In this document: piece after piece, positions 50,354 to 60,095 of the stretch
Layout of the letters: each line of letters starts with the position of its first letter
Position numbering within the stretch: the first letter of the stretch is position 1
Assembly (NCBI GenBank): GCA_034412795.1
Contig: DAOUMD010000264.1
Span: forward strand, 1-64,000
DNA from: JAUVPY01 sp034412795
Lineage (GTDB): Bacteria > Chloroflexota > Anaerolineae > 4572-78 > NAK82
Length of the DNA stretch: 64,000 bases
Direction: 5' to 3'
Position numbers and translations under genes: made by a program
Notes under the pieces: model-generated
Seen by the model: the letters and a program-made list of their open reading frames with translations, nothing else
Told to the model about the DNA's origin: nothing
Databases searched by the model: none

Positions 50354-52570
50354 ATGAGCTGGTGTTCCCGAACGCTGTGCAAGCTGCGAATTTTACTTAC
50401 GGTCATTATCTTGTTGGCAGTTACTCTGGTATCCTGTACGAGGGCTCAACCCAGGCCGCGTCCCACTCAGCCTTTCGCCACGAGCGCCCCTGTCAGTCCG
50501 TTGCTTACTCCGAGTGCCGTTCCCTCCCAACCGGCGGCGACGCCCACACTTCCTACCCAGTTGGTTGTTACGGCTACGACATCCACTCCTCTGCCCGGAG
50601 AGCTTCCGTTTTACGTAGAGCCGGTCAGGACCATCGGTGAAAAGCTGGAGATGGTGCCTGGCCAAATCATTGTCAAGCTTCAGGGCGAATCTGCGGTCCA
50701 GGCGCTGGCTGCTGAGCCAGAGGAAGATGGTATAATAAGCACCGGATTAAGTTTCATTGATCGTCTCAATCAGTACTTTGATGTTTATGCGTTCGAGCCG
50801 TTGGTAAGTCCGTTGGCCAGGGCAGTGGGTAAAAGCGTCGAGACACTTGGAATCGAGCAACCGGACCTGGTGGGCTATTACCTCGTCAGTTTCGATACCC
50901 AGCACGACCCTGACGAGGTGGCTGACGCTTATGAAGCTGACCCCGACGTCGATTATGCCGAGCCTAACTACATTGTTTACGCAAGCGACGGACCGGTGGC
51001 GCCGCAGGCCTTGGTCCCCAACGATCCTTTTTTTAGTTATCAGTGGCACATGCCCTTTGTTCAGGCCCCTCAGGCATGGGATGTATCCACCGGGCAAGGA
51101 GTTCTGGTCGCTGTGCTGGATACTGGCGTCGCCTATGAGGACTTTGGAAGTTTCCGTCGCGCTCCTGACCTGGGCAACACAAGCTTTGCGGCTGGCTACG
51201 ATTTTATCAACAATGACTCGCACCCCAACGACGACGAAGGTCACGGCACCCACGTGGCGGGGACTATCGCCCAGAGCACGAATAACGCCCAGGGCGTTAC
51301 GGGCGTGGCTTTTGATGCGACCTTGATGCCGGTCAAGGTGCTCGACAGCCAGGGCCAAGGGAGCCATGACGCGATTGCCCAGGGCATCATCTTTGCCACC
51401 GATCGAGGGGCACAAATCATCAATTTGAGCCTCAGTGGCCGCACCGGTTCCAATACCTTGGCCGAAGCGATCAATTATGCGACCAGTAAGGGGGTATTGG
51501 TCATAGCAGCGGCCGGGAATAGCGGTGGTGCCATTGAATATCCTGCCGCCTATACCAATGTGATGGCCATTGGTGCGGTAGGTTACGATCGCACGCGTGT
51601 GGATTACAGCAATTTCGGTTCCCAGCTTGACCTGGTCGCCCCCGGTGGCAATACCGACGTCGATTTGAACGGGGATGGCTATCCCGACGGTGTTCTCCAG
51701 CAGACCTTCCGGGATGACCCAGCGGAGTTCGGCTTTTATTACTACGAAGGAACTTCTATGGCAGCGCCGCACGTTTCGGGCGTTGCTGCGTTGCTTTTCG
51801 CTCGCAATCCGGCGGCGACTGCCAGCCAGGTACGCCAGGCCATGGAGACCACCGCGCTTGACCTGGGGTCTGCCAATGAATATGGTAACGGGCTTGTGCA
51901 GGCTGCAAGTGCGCTGGAGGCTATCGGCGGCCCGCAGCCCGTAACTCCTACCCCAACACGTACACCCACATCCACGACCCAACCGCCGACGCCTACCTTT
52001 ACCCCGACGTCCCCGAGTCCCAGCCCGTCGCCGACACCGACCTTCACGTCAACGCCGCCGACCGCAACCTTGACACCGACCCCTACGCTGCCCCCGGTTT
52101 CCGAAAATATCATCATAAACGGCGACTTTGAAAGCGATGATGGTTGGATATTCAGTCCTACCCGCCACCCGGCCAGCTATAGCACCCAGGTGGTCCACGG
52201 CGGCGCGCGTTCTGCGCGCGCGGGTATCGTGGACGGCATAGACCGTTACAGTTATTCTTCTATCGTGCAGCGGGTCACTATTCCTGCTGACGCCCAACGC
52301 GCTACACTCACCTACTGGGTGTATCCAATCAGTGATGACGTCTTTCCGAGAGACATCCAGATGGTGCTGATCCTCAGTGAGCGCTTCCGAACCATCGCCT
52401 TTGTTGATCGGACGCTTTCGGACGCGCAGCAGTGGGTCCAGCGCAGCTACGATATGACCCCCTTCGCCGGCCGTACCGTATATGTCTATTTCGGTGTCTA
52501 CAACGGGGGACGCACAGGCCAGATGAGCGCTATGTACGTGGATGATGTGTCCTTGATTGTTGATCGGTAG
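50354..52570 (+). CDS. Subtilisin-like (S8) serine protease lipoprotein
   Basis: 738 aa from ATG 50354 (GAGGAGGGG upstream; two earlier in-frame starts lack it). A hydrophobic signal with lipobox LVSC (Cys about 28) is followed by a Pro/Thr spacer and an inhibitor-like propeptide (MVPGQIIVKLQGE, DPDVDYAEPNYIVYA). The S8 domain has Asp in AVLDTGVAY, His in GHGTHVAG and Ser in GTSMAAPHVSG. A C-terminal Thr/Pro linker and a jelly-roll domain (INGDFESDDGW) follow. It is an extracellular protease that is probably self-activated. Next gene starts 12 bp downstream. Confidence 0.93.
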   Translation: MSWCSRTLCKLRILLTVIILLAVTLVSCTRAQPRPRPTQPFATSAPVSPLLTPSAVPSQPAATPTLPTQLVVTATTSTPLPGELPFYVEPVRTIGEKLEMVPGQIIVKLQGESAVQALAAEPEEDGIISTGLSFIDRLNQYFDVYAFEPLVSPLARAVGKSVETLGIEQPDLVGYYLVSFDTQHDPDEVADAYEADPDVDYAEPNYIVYASDGPVAPQALVPNDPFFSYQWHMPFVQAPQAWDVSTGQGVLVAVLDTGVAYEDFGSFRRAPDLGNTSFAAGYDFINNDSHPNDDEGHGTHVAGTIAQSTNNAQGVTGVAFDATLMPVKVLDSQGQGSHDAIAQGIIFATDRGAQIINLSLSGRTGSNTLAEAINYATSKGVLVIAAAGNSGGAIEYPAAYTNVMAIGAVGYDRTRVDYSNFGSQLDLVAPGGNTDVDLNGDGYPDGVLQQTFRDDPAEFGFYYYEGTSMAAPHVSGVAALLFARNPAATASQVRQAMETTALDLGSANEYGNGLVQAASALEAIGGPQPVTPTPTRTPTSTTQPPTPTFTPTSPSPSPSPTPTFTSTPPTATLTPTPTLPPVSENIIINGDFESDDGWIFSPTRHPASYSTQVVHGGARSARAGIVDGIDRYSYSSIVQRVTIPADAQRATLTYWVYPISDDVFPRDIQMVLILSERFRTIAFVDRTLSDAQQWVQRSYDMTPFAGRTVYVYFGVYNGGRTGQMSAMYVDDVSLIVDR

Positions 52571-52581
52571 TCCAATCAGTG

Positions 52582-55500
52582 ATGTCAGACTGGCTCAACC
52601 GGCAGCTCGGCAAATATCAGGTCAGGGAGTTCTTAGGTCGGGGGGGGATGGCCGAAGTCTACAAGGCCTACCAACCTGCTCTTGGGCGCGATGTGGCCAT
52701 CAAGGTTATCCACCCTTACTTGTCTGATGATCCTGGTTTTGTGGAGCGCTTTCAACGTGAGGCCAGAGCTGTGGCCGGGTTACGCCATCCGGGTATTGTC
52801 CAAGTCTATGACTTCGACGTTCAGGATGGCGTCTTTTACATGGTCATAGAGTATGTAACGGGTGAGAGTTTGCAAAGGTGGCTGATGCTCGGCCGGGAGC
52901 GAGGGGGGCGGTCGCCTTTGGATAAAGTTCTATCCCTCTTTCGACCAATGGTCGAAGCCGTGGCTTACGCACACGATCAGGGTGTCATCCACCGTGACTT
53001 GAAACCGGCCAATGTGTTGCTTACCTCCCAAGACCAGCCAATTTTGACTGACTTCGGTTTGTCTCAGATTGTGGGTGCCGAGCGGGTTGGCCCCGGGACG
53101 GTTGTCGGAACGCCAGCTTATATGTCGCCTGAACAAGCCTCGGGCGAGCCAGGCGACGCGCGCAGCGACATCTATTCACTAGGCGTGATCCTGTACGAGT
53201 TGGCGACCGGTGTCCCTCCCTTCGTCGGTGATACCCCCATTGACATCATACTCAAACATCTCGAAGAGCCGCTTCCACCACCCAGCTCTATCAACCCCGA
53301 CTTACCTCCGGCTTTGGAGCGAACTATTCAAAGGTCCTTGGAAAAAGAGCCGGGCGACCGCTTCCAGTCAGCCCGTGAGCTGTCGAGATCTTTGGAAAAG
53401 ATTGTGCTGCCCCTGCCCGAAATGGATATGGGAGAGGCTCAGCTCCTGGACACTCACTGTCCTTATCGAGGTCTCCAGGTGTTCGAGGAAGAGCACGCCG
53501 AATTCTATTTTGGGCGCGAGATTCTCATTCGCCGGTTGATACAGAAGTTGGGGGCTCTTGAGCGACAGTCCCAGTCTCTATCAACCCGGTTTGCTCAATT
53601 CCTGGCCGTGTTAGGCGCGTCGGGGAGCGGCAAATCGTCGCTGGTACGGGCCGGTCTGATTCCGGCGTTGCGTCAGGGAGCGGTGCCAGGCAGCGATGGC
53701 TGGGTCATCCACGTGATGAGACCGGGTGGGCGACCCTTGACAGAATTGGCTGCTCACCTGGCTCTCGTTCTGCCCGACGCAGAGAATGGGGCAGCGGCCA
53801 GGAGCCGACTGCGAGACGATTTGGCTGCCGATGGGCGTGCCCTACATCAAAAGGTGCGCCAGGCTTGGTCGGATGGCCTGCTTGAGACGCGCCTGCTACT
53901 GGTGATCGACCAATTTGAGGAGGTATTCACTCTCTGCCACGATGAGGACGAACGTCGGCGCTTTATCGAAAATCTGCTTTATGCCACAGCGGTCAATGAT
54001 GGTCGGATCATCGTTGTGTTGACGATGCGGGCCGATTTCTATCCCCGCTGTGCCTTGTACCGTGACCTGGCCAGCCATATCTCTGCCCGGCAGGTGCTGG
54101 TGGGGCCTATGAATGAAGCCGACCTGCGCCGCGCGATTGAGCGCCCAGCCTGGCAAGTGGGGGTTGAGTTTGAGCCTGGCCTGGTGGATATCATATTGGC
54201 TGACGTTGCCAAGCAACCGGGCGCTTTGCCTTTGTTGCAGCACGCGTTGTTGGAGTTGTGGGAACGGCGACAGGGGCGATTGCTCGCTTTGTCTGCCTAT
54301 CAGATCAGCGGGGGAGTGGAAGGAGCCATCGCCCAGCGGGCTGACTCTCTGTATGCTAGTTTCGACCCAGAGGAGCAAGCCATCGTCCGCCGGATTATGC
54401 TGCGCTTGACCCAGCCGGGCGAAGGGACCGAGGATACCAGGCGGCGAGCCCGCAAGCGTGAACTTACGCTGGGGGCGGAGGAGGGGCAGGCGAGATCTGT
54501 TGAAGAGGCGCTTCAGCGCTTGACGGATGCCCGCCTGGTGACGACCACCAGGGACATGGCCAGCGGTGAAGAGCTGGTGGACGTTTCTCACGAGGCGTTG
54601 ATTCGAGGTTGGGATCGTCTGCGAACCTGGATTGATGAGGATCGAGCTGCCCTGCGCACGCATCGGCAGTTGACCGAGGCCGCCGATGCGTGGGAAAGCA
54701 ACCAACGCGACTCCAGTTACTTGTATCATGGCGCCCGTCTGGTCCAAGCCGAGGAGTGGGCCGAGCTGCGTCCCGGCGATTTGAATGAGCTGGAGCGAGC
54801 CTTCCTCGAAGATAGCCGGGCGGCTGTTGAGGCCGTCGAACGAGAACGGGAAGCCCAACGGCAGCGTGAACTGGCCCATGCACAAGCGCTGGCCGAGGCG
54901 GAGCACCGGCGGGCGGATGAGCAGGCCAAGGCCAGCCGGCGGTTGCGCTGGCTGGTGGTCGGGCTGGCAATGGTGTTCTTGGTAGCTGTCGGAGCAGCCT
55001 TATTCGCCAGAGGGCAACAACAGGAGGCCCAGCGTCAGGCTGAGGTGGCCGAAGCGAGGCAAGAAGAAGCGGAGTCTGCTCAGGCCCATGCCCTTGCCTC
55101 TGAAGCGACGGCTGAAGCACGCCGTGCGGAGTCAGAGATTGCACGAGCGGAAGCGGTAATGGCAGGAGCCATCGCTGAGGCCGAACGAGCCGAGGCCGAA
55201 CGACAGGCGCGCCTTGCCCTTTCCCGTCAGTTGGTTGTCCAGTCCGCCAGCCAATTGGATAAGCGGCTCGACCTAGCTGCGTTGCTGAGCTTGCAGGCTA
55301 ATCACATTACCGACACAGTAGAAACGAGGAGTAGTTTGCTGGCTGCGGTGGACCATAATTCAGCCCTGACGACTTTTCTGCACGGGCATACAGGCATTGT
55401 GTACTGTGTGGCCTATAGCCCAGATGGGAAGCAATTGGCCACAGCGTCGGAGGATCGAACAGTCATGCTTTGGGATGTGTTCAGCGGCCAGCGTCTGGCG

Positions 55501-57258
55501 ACCCTGGAGAGGCACGGCGGCAAGGTCTATAGCGTGGCCTACAGCTCGGATGGGACGCAACTGGCCACGGCATCGGAGGACCGGACAGCCATTGTCTGGG
55601 ATGTGGCCAGTGGTCAGCCTATTATAACCTTGGAGGGGCACGGCGGCCAGGTCAATAGCCTGGCCTACAGCCCGGATGGGACGCAACTGGCCACGGCGTC
55701 GGACGATCAGAAGGCCATTCTCTGGGACGTGATCAGTGGCGAACCGCTCATGACGTTGAAGGGACACACCGATTTGATCTACAGCCTGGCCTATCGCCCG
55801 GATGGGCGGCAGGTGGCGACAGGCTCATTTGACAAGACAACGATCCTTTGGGATGTGGCCAGCGGGCAAGCTACTGCCACGCTGGAAGGGCACGGAGATG
55901 GGATATTAAGCCTGGCCTATAGTCCAGATGGGAAGAAGCTGGCTACAGGATCGCTGGATAGCACCGTCATCGTCTGGGATGTGGCCAGCGGTCAGCCGCT
56001 TCTCACTTTAGAGCATAGCGGCCCAATCAACGGCGTGGCTTTTAGCCTGGATGGGAAGGAACTGGCCGCGGGATCGTGGGACAAGACCGTCACGCTTTGG
56101 GATCTGAACAGCGGCCGGCGTTTAGCCATTCTGAAAGGTCACACCGGCGGGGTCACCAATCTGGCCTATAGCCCGGATGGAACGCAGTTGACGGCGGGAT
56201 CAGCCGACGGGGATGTCATCATGTGGGACGTAGCCAGCAATCGGTTCCGCTTCACAATCGAGGGGCACTCTGATTTTGTTATCGGTGTCGCTTTCAGCCC
56301 CGATGGTGCACAACTGGCCACGGCGTCAAGCGACCACACGGTGGGTCTTTGGGACGTGGCCAGTGGTCGACCGCAGGGAACTCTCCAAGGACACACCGGC
56401 CCGGCTAACAGTGTGGTCTATAGCCCCGATGGCATGCAATTGCTCACCTCGTCTGACGACCGTTCGGCTATTGTGTGGAATATCGCCAGCGGTCAGCCTC
56501 TCAGGACGCTGAAGGGGCATAATGATTGGCTCGGGCGGGCAGTCTATAGCCCGGACGCGATGCAGATAGTCACCGTAGGTTTTGACAAAAAGGTGATTCT
56601 CTGGGATTCGGTCAGTGGTCAGCAACTGATGACGCTAGAGGGGCACACGGGTGCGGTCAACAGCGCGGCCTTCAGTTTGGACGGGACGCAACTGGTTACA
56701 GTAGGTCCCGAGATTATCCTTTGGGACGTAGCCAGCGGTCAGTCGCCCATTACGCTGGAGGGGCACAGCGATGGGGTTGACAGTGTGGCCTTCAGCCCGG
56801 ATGGCACGCAATTGGCTACAGGGGGGAGAGATCAGACAGTTATCCTTTGGGATATGTCCAGCCGTCAACCCCGGACCGTACTCAAAGGGCACATCGGGGC
56901 GGTTATTGCCCTAGCTTTTAGTCCAGATGGTACACAACTGGCTACGGGATCACAAGATCGGACAATCATCCTTTGGGATGTTCCCAGTGGCGAGCAATTG
57001 CTTAAAATCACAGGTTTCGACGAACCGATTTATGACGTGGCTTTCAGCCCCGATGGCTCGATGCTAGCTTCACGTGGAAACGGCAAGGACATGGTTCGTG
57101 TGACATATCTCGACGCTGAGACGTGGCCGGAACGTGCTTGTCGGATTGCCAATCGAAATCTGACAATCGAAGAGTGGAACCAATTTGTTGGTCCCGAAAT
57201 CCCCTACCAACACATCTGCCCTGATTTGCCAGCGGGTCGGGGTGCGCCGGATCGCTGA
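52582..57258 (+). CDS. Ser/Thr kinase-nSTAND-WD40 giant protein
   Basis: 1558 aa. Residues 10-275: Ser/Thr kinase (GRGGMAEVYKA, VAIKVI Lys, HRDLKPANVLL, DFGLS, TPAYMSPEQ). About 290-740: novel STAND NTPase (CPYRGLQVF, FGRE; Walker A GASGSGKSSLVRAG; LLVIDQFEEVF) with a winged-helix-like end. A membrane helix (about 790-810) is flanked by a Glu/Ala-rich coiled coil (to ~905). About 932-1530: 14 WD repeats of ~42 residues, i.e. two seven-bladed propellers. The WD repeats would then be on the side opposite to the kinase. It probably senses a ligand by the propellers. It is co-transcribed with the subtilase. Confidence 0.93.
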   Translation: MSDWLNRQLGKYQVREFLGRGGMAEVYKAYQPALGRDVAIKVIHPYLSDDPGFVERFQREARAVAGLRHPGIVQVYDFDVQDGVFYMVIEYVTGESLQRWLMLGRERGGRSPLDKVLSLFRPMVEAVAYAHDQGVIHRDLKPANVLLTSQDQPILTDFGLSQIVGAERVGPGTVVGTPAYMSPEQASGEPGDARSDIYSLGVILYELATGVPPFVGDTPIDIILKHLEEPLPPPSSINPDLPPALERTIQRSLEKEPGDRFQSARELSRSLEKIVLPLPEMDMGEAQLLDTHCPYRGLQVFEEEHAEFYFGREILIRRLIQKLGALERQSQSLSTRFAQFLAVLGASGSGKSSLVRAGLIPALRQGAVPGSDGWVIHVMRPGGRPLTELAAHLALVLPDAENGAAARSRLRDDLAADGRALHQKVRQAWSDGLLETRLLLVIDQFEEVFTLCHDEDERRRFIENLLYATAVNDGRIIVVLTMRADFYPRCALYRDLASHISARQVLVGPMNEADLRRAIERPAWQVGVEFEPGLVDIILADVAKQPGALPLLQHALLELWERRQGRLLALSAYQISGGVEGAIAQRADSLYASFDPEEQAIVRRIMLRLTQPGEGTEDTRRRARKRELTLGAEEGQARSVEEALQRLTDARLVTTTRDMASGEELVDVSHEALIRGWDRLRTWIDEDRAALRTHRQLTEAADAWESNQRDSSYLYHGARLVQAEEWAELRPGDLNELERAFLEDSRAAVEAVEREREAQRQRELAHAQALAEAEHRRADEQAKASRRLRWLVVGLAMVFLVAVGAALFARGQQQEAQRQAEVAEARQEEAESAQAHALASEATAEARRAESEIARAEAVMAGAIAEAERAEAERQARLALSRQLVVQSASQLDKRLDLAALLSLQANHITDTVETRSSLLAAVDHNSALTTFLHGHTGIVYCVAYSPDGKQLATASEDRTVMLWDVFSGQRLATLERHGGKVYSVAYSSDGTQLATASEDRTAIVWDVASGQPIITLEGHGGQVNSLAYSPDGTQLATASDDQKAILWDVISGEPLMTLKGHTDLIYSLAYRPDGRQVATGSFDKTTILWDVASGQATATLEGHGDGILSLAYSPDGKKLATGSLDSTVIVWDVASGQPLLTLEHSGPINGVAFSLDGKELAAGSWDKTVTLWDLNSGRRLAILKGHTGGVTNLAYSPDGTQLTAGSADGDVIMWDVASNRFRFTIEGHSDFVIGVAFSPDGAQLATASSDHTVGLWDVASGRPQGTLQGHTGPANSVVYSPDGMQLLTSSDDRSAIVWNIASGQPLRTLKGHNDWLGRAVYSPDAMQIVTVGFDKKVILWDSVSGQQLMTLEGHTGAVNSAAFSLDGTQLVTVGPEIILWDVASGQSPITLEGHSDGVDSVAFSPDGTQLATGGRDQTVILWDMSSRQPRTVLKGHIGAVIALAFSPDGTQLATGSQDRTIILWDVPSGEQLLKITGFDEPIYDVAFSPDGSMLASRGNGKDMVRVTYLDAETWPERACRIANRNLTIEEWNQFVGPEIPYQHICPDLPAGRGAPDR

Positions 57259-57342
57259 GTCCACGTTGTCTCCCTTTACTGCCAGAATAGTATGTTGTCT
57301 CTATGGATCATCTACTAGCTTTTGGAGAACTCCAGCCGTCGT

Positions 57343-57371
57343 TTGGCTGTCTTGCAAGATTGCCGTATAAT
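57343..57371 (+). promoter_or_regulatory. Promoter of the GAF protein gene
   Basis: TTGGCT (57343-57348), 17-nt spacer, TATAAT (57366-57371). The ~205-nt leader includes an AAAAAGGTGACACC word. Confidence 0.75.
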
Positions 57372-57585
57372 GAGACGATGAACGCTTAAAAGGGTACCCC
57401 CCACACACTCCGACAGGCCAGTACGACTCAAAAAGGTGACACCCCCCCCAGGTGGGACCGGTCGACGGAAGGCGCGGAGAGACTTTCTTGAATAAGTGGA
57501 AACAGGCTTGGTTCTTGGGCCAACTTTGTTTCAAGAGTTAACATCAGCCTTCCAAAGTTTTGTTTTTGTTAGTGAGGGACAGCTA

Positions 57586-58392
57586 ATGCGCCGTAATCTG
57601 CTTGAGCACATTCTTTGCGTCAGTCGCCACATGGCCGAAACCCGGGCGCTTATCCCTCTCCTCAATTACGTGATGGATGAGGCCATTGAATTGGTTGGCG
57701 CTGACCGTGGCTACGTCGTCCTGGTCCGGCCCGATAGTACGCTGGATGTCCGGGTCAAGCGTGGGATGGGTGGCGTGGAGCTAGAAGCCGCTGAGGATCA
57801 GGTTAGCACGTCTATCCTCAGACGGGTGGTTGAAACCAGTCAGCCGCTCGTGCTACGCGACGCTATGAAGGATCCGCGTTTTGGTGAATCCGAGAGTGTG
57901 GTAATTCTTGGACTGCGCTCGATCATGTGTGTCCCGCTTGTTTCACGGGGAGAAACCATCGGCGCAATTTACGTTGAGAATCGTTCGATTCGTAACCGCT
58001 TTAGCGAAGACGATTTGCCACTGCTTATTCTCTTTGCGAACCAGGCGGCTGTTGACATCGAAAACGCCAGGCTTTTCGAGGCGCTGCAAAAAACGCGCGA
58101 TGAGCTAGAAATCCGGGTGAAGGAGCGCACTGCCGAGCTTACGAAAGCCAAAGCGGCGACGGAAACTGCTTACGCTGAATTACAGAGTCGCAACCAAGAG
58201 TTACAGGAGGCGCTAGCCACGGTCAAGACATTGAGTGATTTCGTGCCGGTTTGCGCCTGGTGTCATAATAAGATAAAGGATGAGAAAGGGCGGTGGGTTA
58301 GTCTGGAATTGTACATTGAAACTCATTCTGAAGCGACAGTCACCCACGGTATCTGCCCGGAGTGTGCGAAAAATCCTAAGAATCGGGTCTGA
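57586..58392 (+). CDS. GAF-coiled coil-zinc finger-like signalling protein
   Basis: 268 aa from ATG 57586 (GAGGGA six nt before); an in-frame GTG at 57496 would add 30 residues. A GAF domain (about 25-165; ADRGYVVLV, MCVPLVSRGETIGAIYVENR, LFANQAAVDIENARLFE) is followed by a coiled coil (about 166-225) and a C-terminal CAWCHNKIKDEKGRWVSLE, then HGICPECA. The two CxxC pairs occur as the tail of many bacterial sensor proteins with no known function; metal binding is likely. It is the only gene on its transcript. Confidence 0.85.
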   Translation: MRRNLLEHILCVSRHMAETRALIPLLNYVMDEAIELVGADRGYVVLVRPDSTLDVRVKRGMGGVELEAAEDQVSTSILRRVVETSQPLVLRDAMKDPRFGESESVVILGLRSIMCVPLVSRGETIGAIYVENRSIRNRFSEDDLPLLILFANQAAVDIENARLFEALQKTRDELEIRVKERTAELTKAKAATETAYAELQSRNQELQEALATVKTLSDFVPVCAWCHNKIKDEKGRWVSLELYIETHSEATVTHGICPECAKNPKNRV

Positions 58393-58408
58393 TCAGGTTC
58401 TGGTCATA

Positions 58409-58462
58409 GCAAAGACGCCGCCCCCGGAGATTAGCATTCTCCGGGGGCGGCATCTTGCTTTG
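58409..58462. terminator. Long bidirectional terminator
   Basis: GCCGCCCCCGGAGA and TCTCCGGGGGCGGC form a perfect 14-bp GC-rich stem, with CAAAGA / TCTTGCTTTG extending it at the base on both sides. It lies between convergent genes (GAF protein and DJ-1 protein). Confidence 0.85.
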
Positions 58463-58471
58463 TGGCACACA

Positions 58472-59053
58472 CTACGGCTCGATCTTGGTGCCCAGCACGT
58501 CTAAGAACTTGGCCAGCCATGCGGGATGGGCCGGCCACGCGGGGGCGGTGACCAGCACGCCATCCACGTGGGCCTGGTCGACCGAGATGTCCACGTAGGT
58601 GCCGCCGGCGCTAGCTACGTCAGGGCCAACGGCGGGATAGGCGGAACAGGCTTTGCCCTCCAGCACACCGGCGGCGGCCAGCACTTGCGGGCCATGGCAG
58701 ATGGCGGCGATGGGCTTACCTGCCGCGCCAAAATGTTGCACGATTTTGATCACGTTGGGGTTCAGGCGGATGTACTCCGGCGCCCGGCCGCCGGGGATGA
58801 CCAGCGCATCGTAGTCCTCGGCCTTCACTTCGCCAAACGTGGCGTTTAAAGTGAAATTGTGCCCCGGCTTCTCACTGTAGGTCTGATCTCCCTCAAAGTC
58901 GTGAACCGCGGTGCGCACCTGGTCGCCTGCCTTCTTATCGGGGCAGACGGCGTCCACCTGGTGGCCGACCATCTGCAACGCTTGGAAGGGGACCATCACC
59001 TCGTAGTCCTCCACGAAGTCGCCGACGAGCATCAGAATTTTCTTGGTAGCCAT
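58472..59053 (-). CDS. DJ-1/PfpI-family protein
   Basis: 193 aa from ATG 59053, with AAGGAGG upstream (the ORF goes 11 codons further). The nucleophile Cys is in IAAICHGPQVL with the Glu in GDFVEDYEVMVPFQ. The family includes Cys proteases/glyoxalases/deglycases; a residue-level assignment is not possible. Cytosolic. Confidence 0.92.
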   Translation of the reverse strand: MATKKILMLVGDFVEDYEVMVPFQALQMVGHQVDAVCPDKKAGDQVRTAVHDFEGDQTYSEKPGHNFTLNATFGEVKAEDYDALVIPGGRAPEYIRLNPNVIKIVQHFGAAGKPIAAICHGPQVLAAAGVLEGKACSAYPAVGPDVASAGGTYVDISVDQAHVDGVLVTAPAWPAHPAWLAKFLDVLGTKIEP

Positions 59054-59153
59054 TGCTTTCCTCCTTCGTTGGCTTATTTTGCCCAACTTTGGGCTTGAAT
59101 GGATCGACGTGACAATTTCTGAGAATCGATTTTCAGATCAGGATGTTAAGGGG

Positions 59154-60053
59154 TTAGAGGTGCTTTTCGGCCAGGTAGACCACCCATTCCTTAGCGTCAT
59201 ACAAGTCTACACCGCCCCAGGCCGGGTATACCTCGACGTGGTTGAAGCCAGCCTCATGCATCATAGACACTACGTGGTCGGTGGGGTAGGCCTGGTCGCT
59301 AAGCGTGTACTCGTGCAGCTCACCCGTCTCCAGGTTGATGATGTGGAATTGTTCCAGGGAGAGATTCTGCTCGGCGTACCAGTGGCGCTCGCCAAGGTGG
59401 AAGAAGGGCCAATCCCCCCACAGGCCGGAGTCGTCGGCGAACCACCAGGTGCTATCCTGCTTGTCAACGTGTTCGAAGTCTAGCAGCTCGACGACGAGCC
59501 GTCCTCCAGCACCTTGCTTTGATGAGGGTTGTAGGGCGCTGGCGCAACACTGGAGCAAATCGGTGGTTTCGTCGGGGGTGAAGGTGGCCAACTCGCCGTA
59601 GAGGAAGAGGACTGCGTCAAAGCGAGCGGCCGGTGGGTCCATGGTCAGGACATCGCACAAGTTGAAGGAACAGCGCTCGGTGACGCCGGCATCGGCGGCC
59701 AATCCCTGGGCGTAGCGGATGGCGGCCGGGCTGAAGTCCAGTCCGTGCACGGTACAACCCCGTCGGGCCAACTCAACAGCGTATAAGCCTGGACCACAGG
59801 TCACGTCAAGAACGCGGCTCTCTTCGCGTAGTGATAGCTTATCCCACAGCCAATCCACCAATCGAATGATCTCTGTCCGTGGACGGCTGGCAGCTCCATG
59901 GGATTGATCCAAGTGCTGGCGCAACATACGTTCGCTGAAATCGGGGTCGTCCCAGGGGAAGTTGGCCGCGCCGTGAGGTGGAGGAGGAGGCTGCGGGCGG
60001 TGATATATGTGCCACAGGGCGTTGTAGAGGCGGTGGGCTGGATCAGGACTCAT
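59154..60053 (-). CDS. Class I SAM-dependent methyltransferase
   Basis: 299 aa. Motif I VLDVTCGPGLYAVELARRG, then VHGLDFSPAAIRYAQG and AVLFLYGELATF; the family resembles small-molecule methyltransferases. Substrate unknown. The start has no clear ribosome site; upstream are three copies of a CTCATAGG(G)ACT-like word (60046-60084). Its neighbours (DJ-1, flavin reductase) give no clear pathway. Confidence 0.87.
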   Translation of the reverse strand: MSPDPAHRLYNALWHIYHRPQPPPPPHGAANFPWDDPDFSERMLRQHLDQSHGAASRPRTEIIRLVDWLWDKLSLREESRVLDVTCGPGLYAVELARRGCTVHGLDFSPAAIRYAQGLAADAGVTERCSFNLCDVLTMDPPAARFDAVLFLYGELATFTPDETTDLLQCCASALQPSSKQGAGGRLVVELLDFEHVDKQDSTWWFADDSGLWGDWPFFHLGERHWYAEQNLSLEQFHIINLETGELHEYTLSDQAYPTDHVVSMMHEAGFNHVEVYPAWGGVDLYDAKEWVVYLAEKHL

Positions 60054-60095
60054 AGGGACTCTGGGGGCTCATAGGTACTCATACGCGCCACTATT

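Noticed and set aside
50747..51982. Long antisense ORF (411 codons) opposite the subtilase
   Set aside because: It is a shadow of the subtilase frame, which carries complete catalytic motifs and a signal peptide; the antisense product has no recognisable domain.
53896..54906. Antisense ORF of 336 codons opposite the kinase-STAND gene
   Set aside because: Overlaps the STAND domain with intact motifs; low-complexity product without ribosome site.
58409..58462. Small RNA gene
   Set aside because: A perfect GC stem between convergent stop codons is best explained as a bidirectional terminator.
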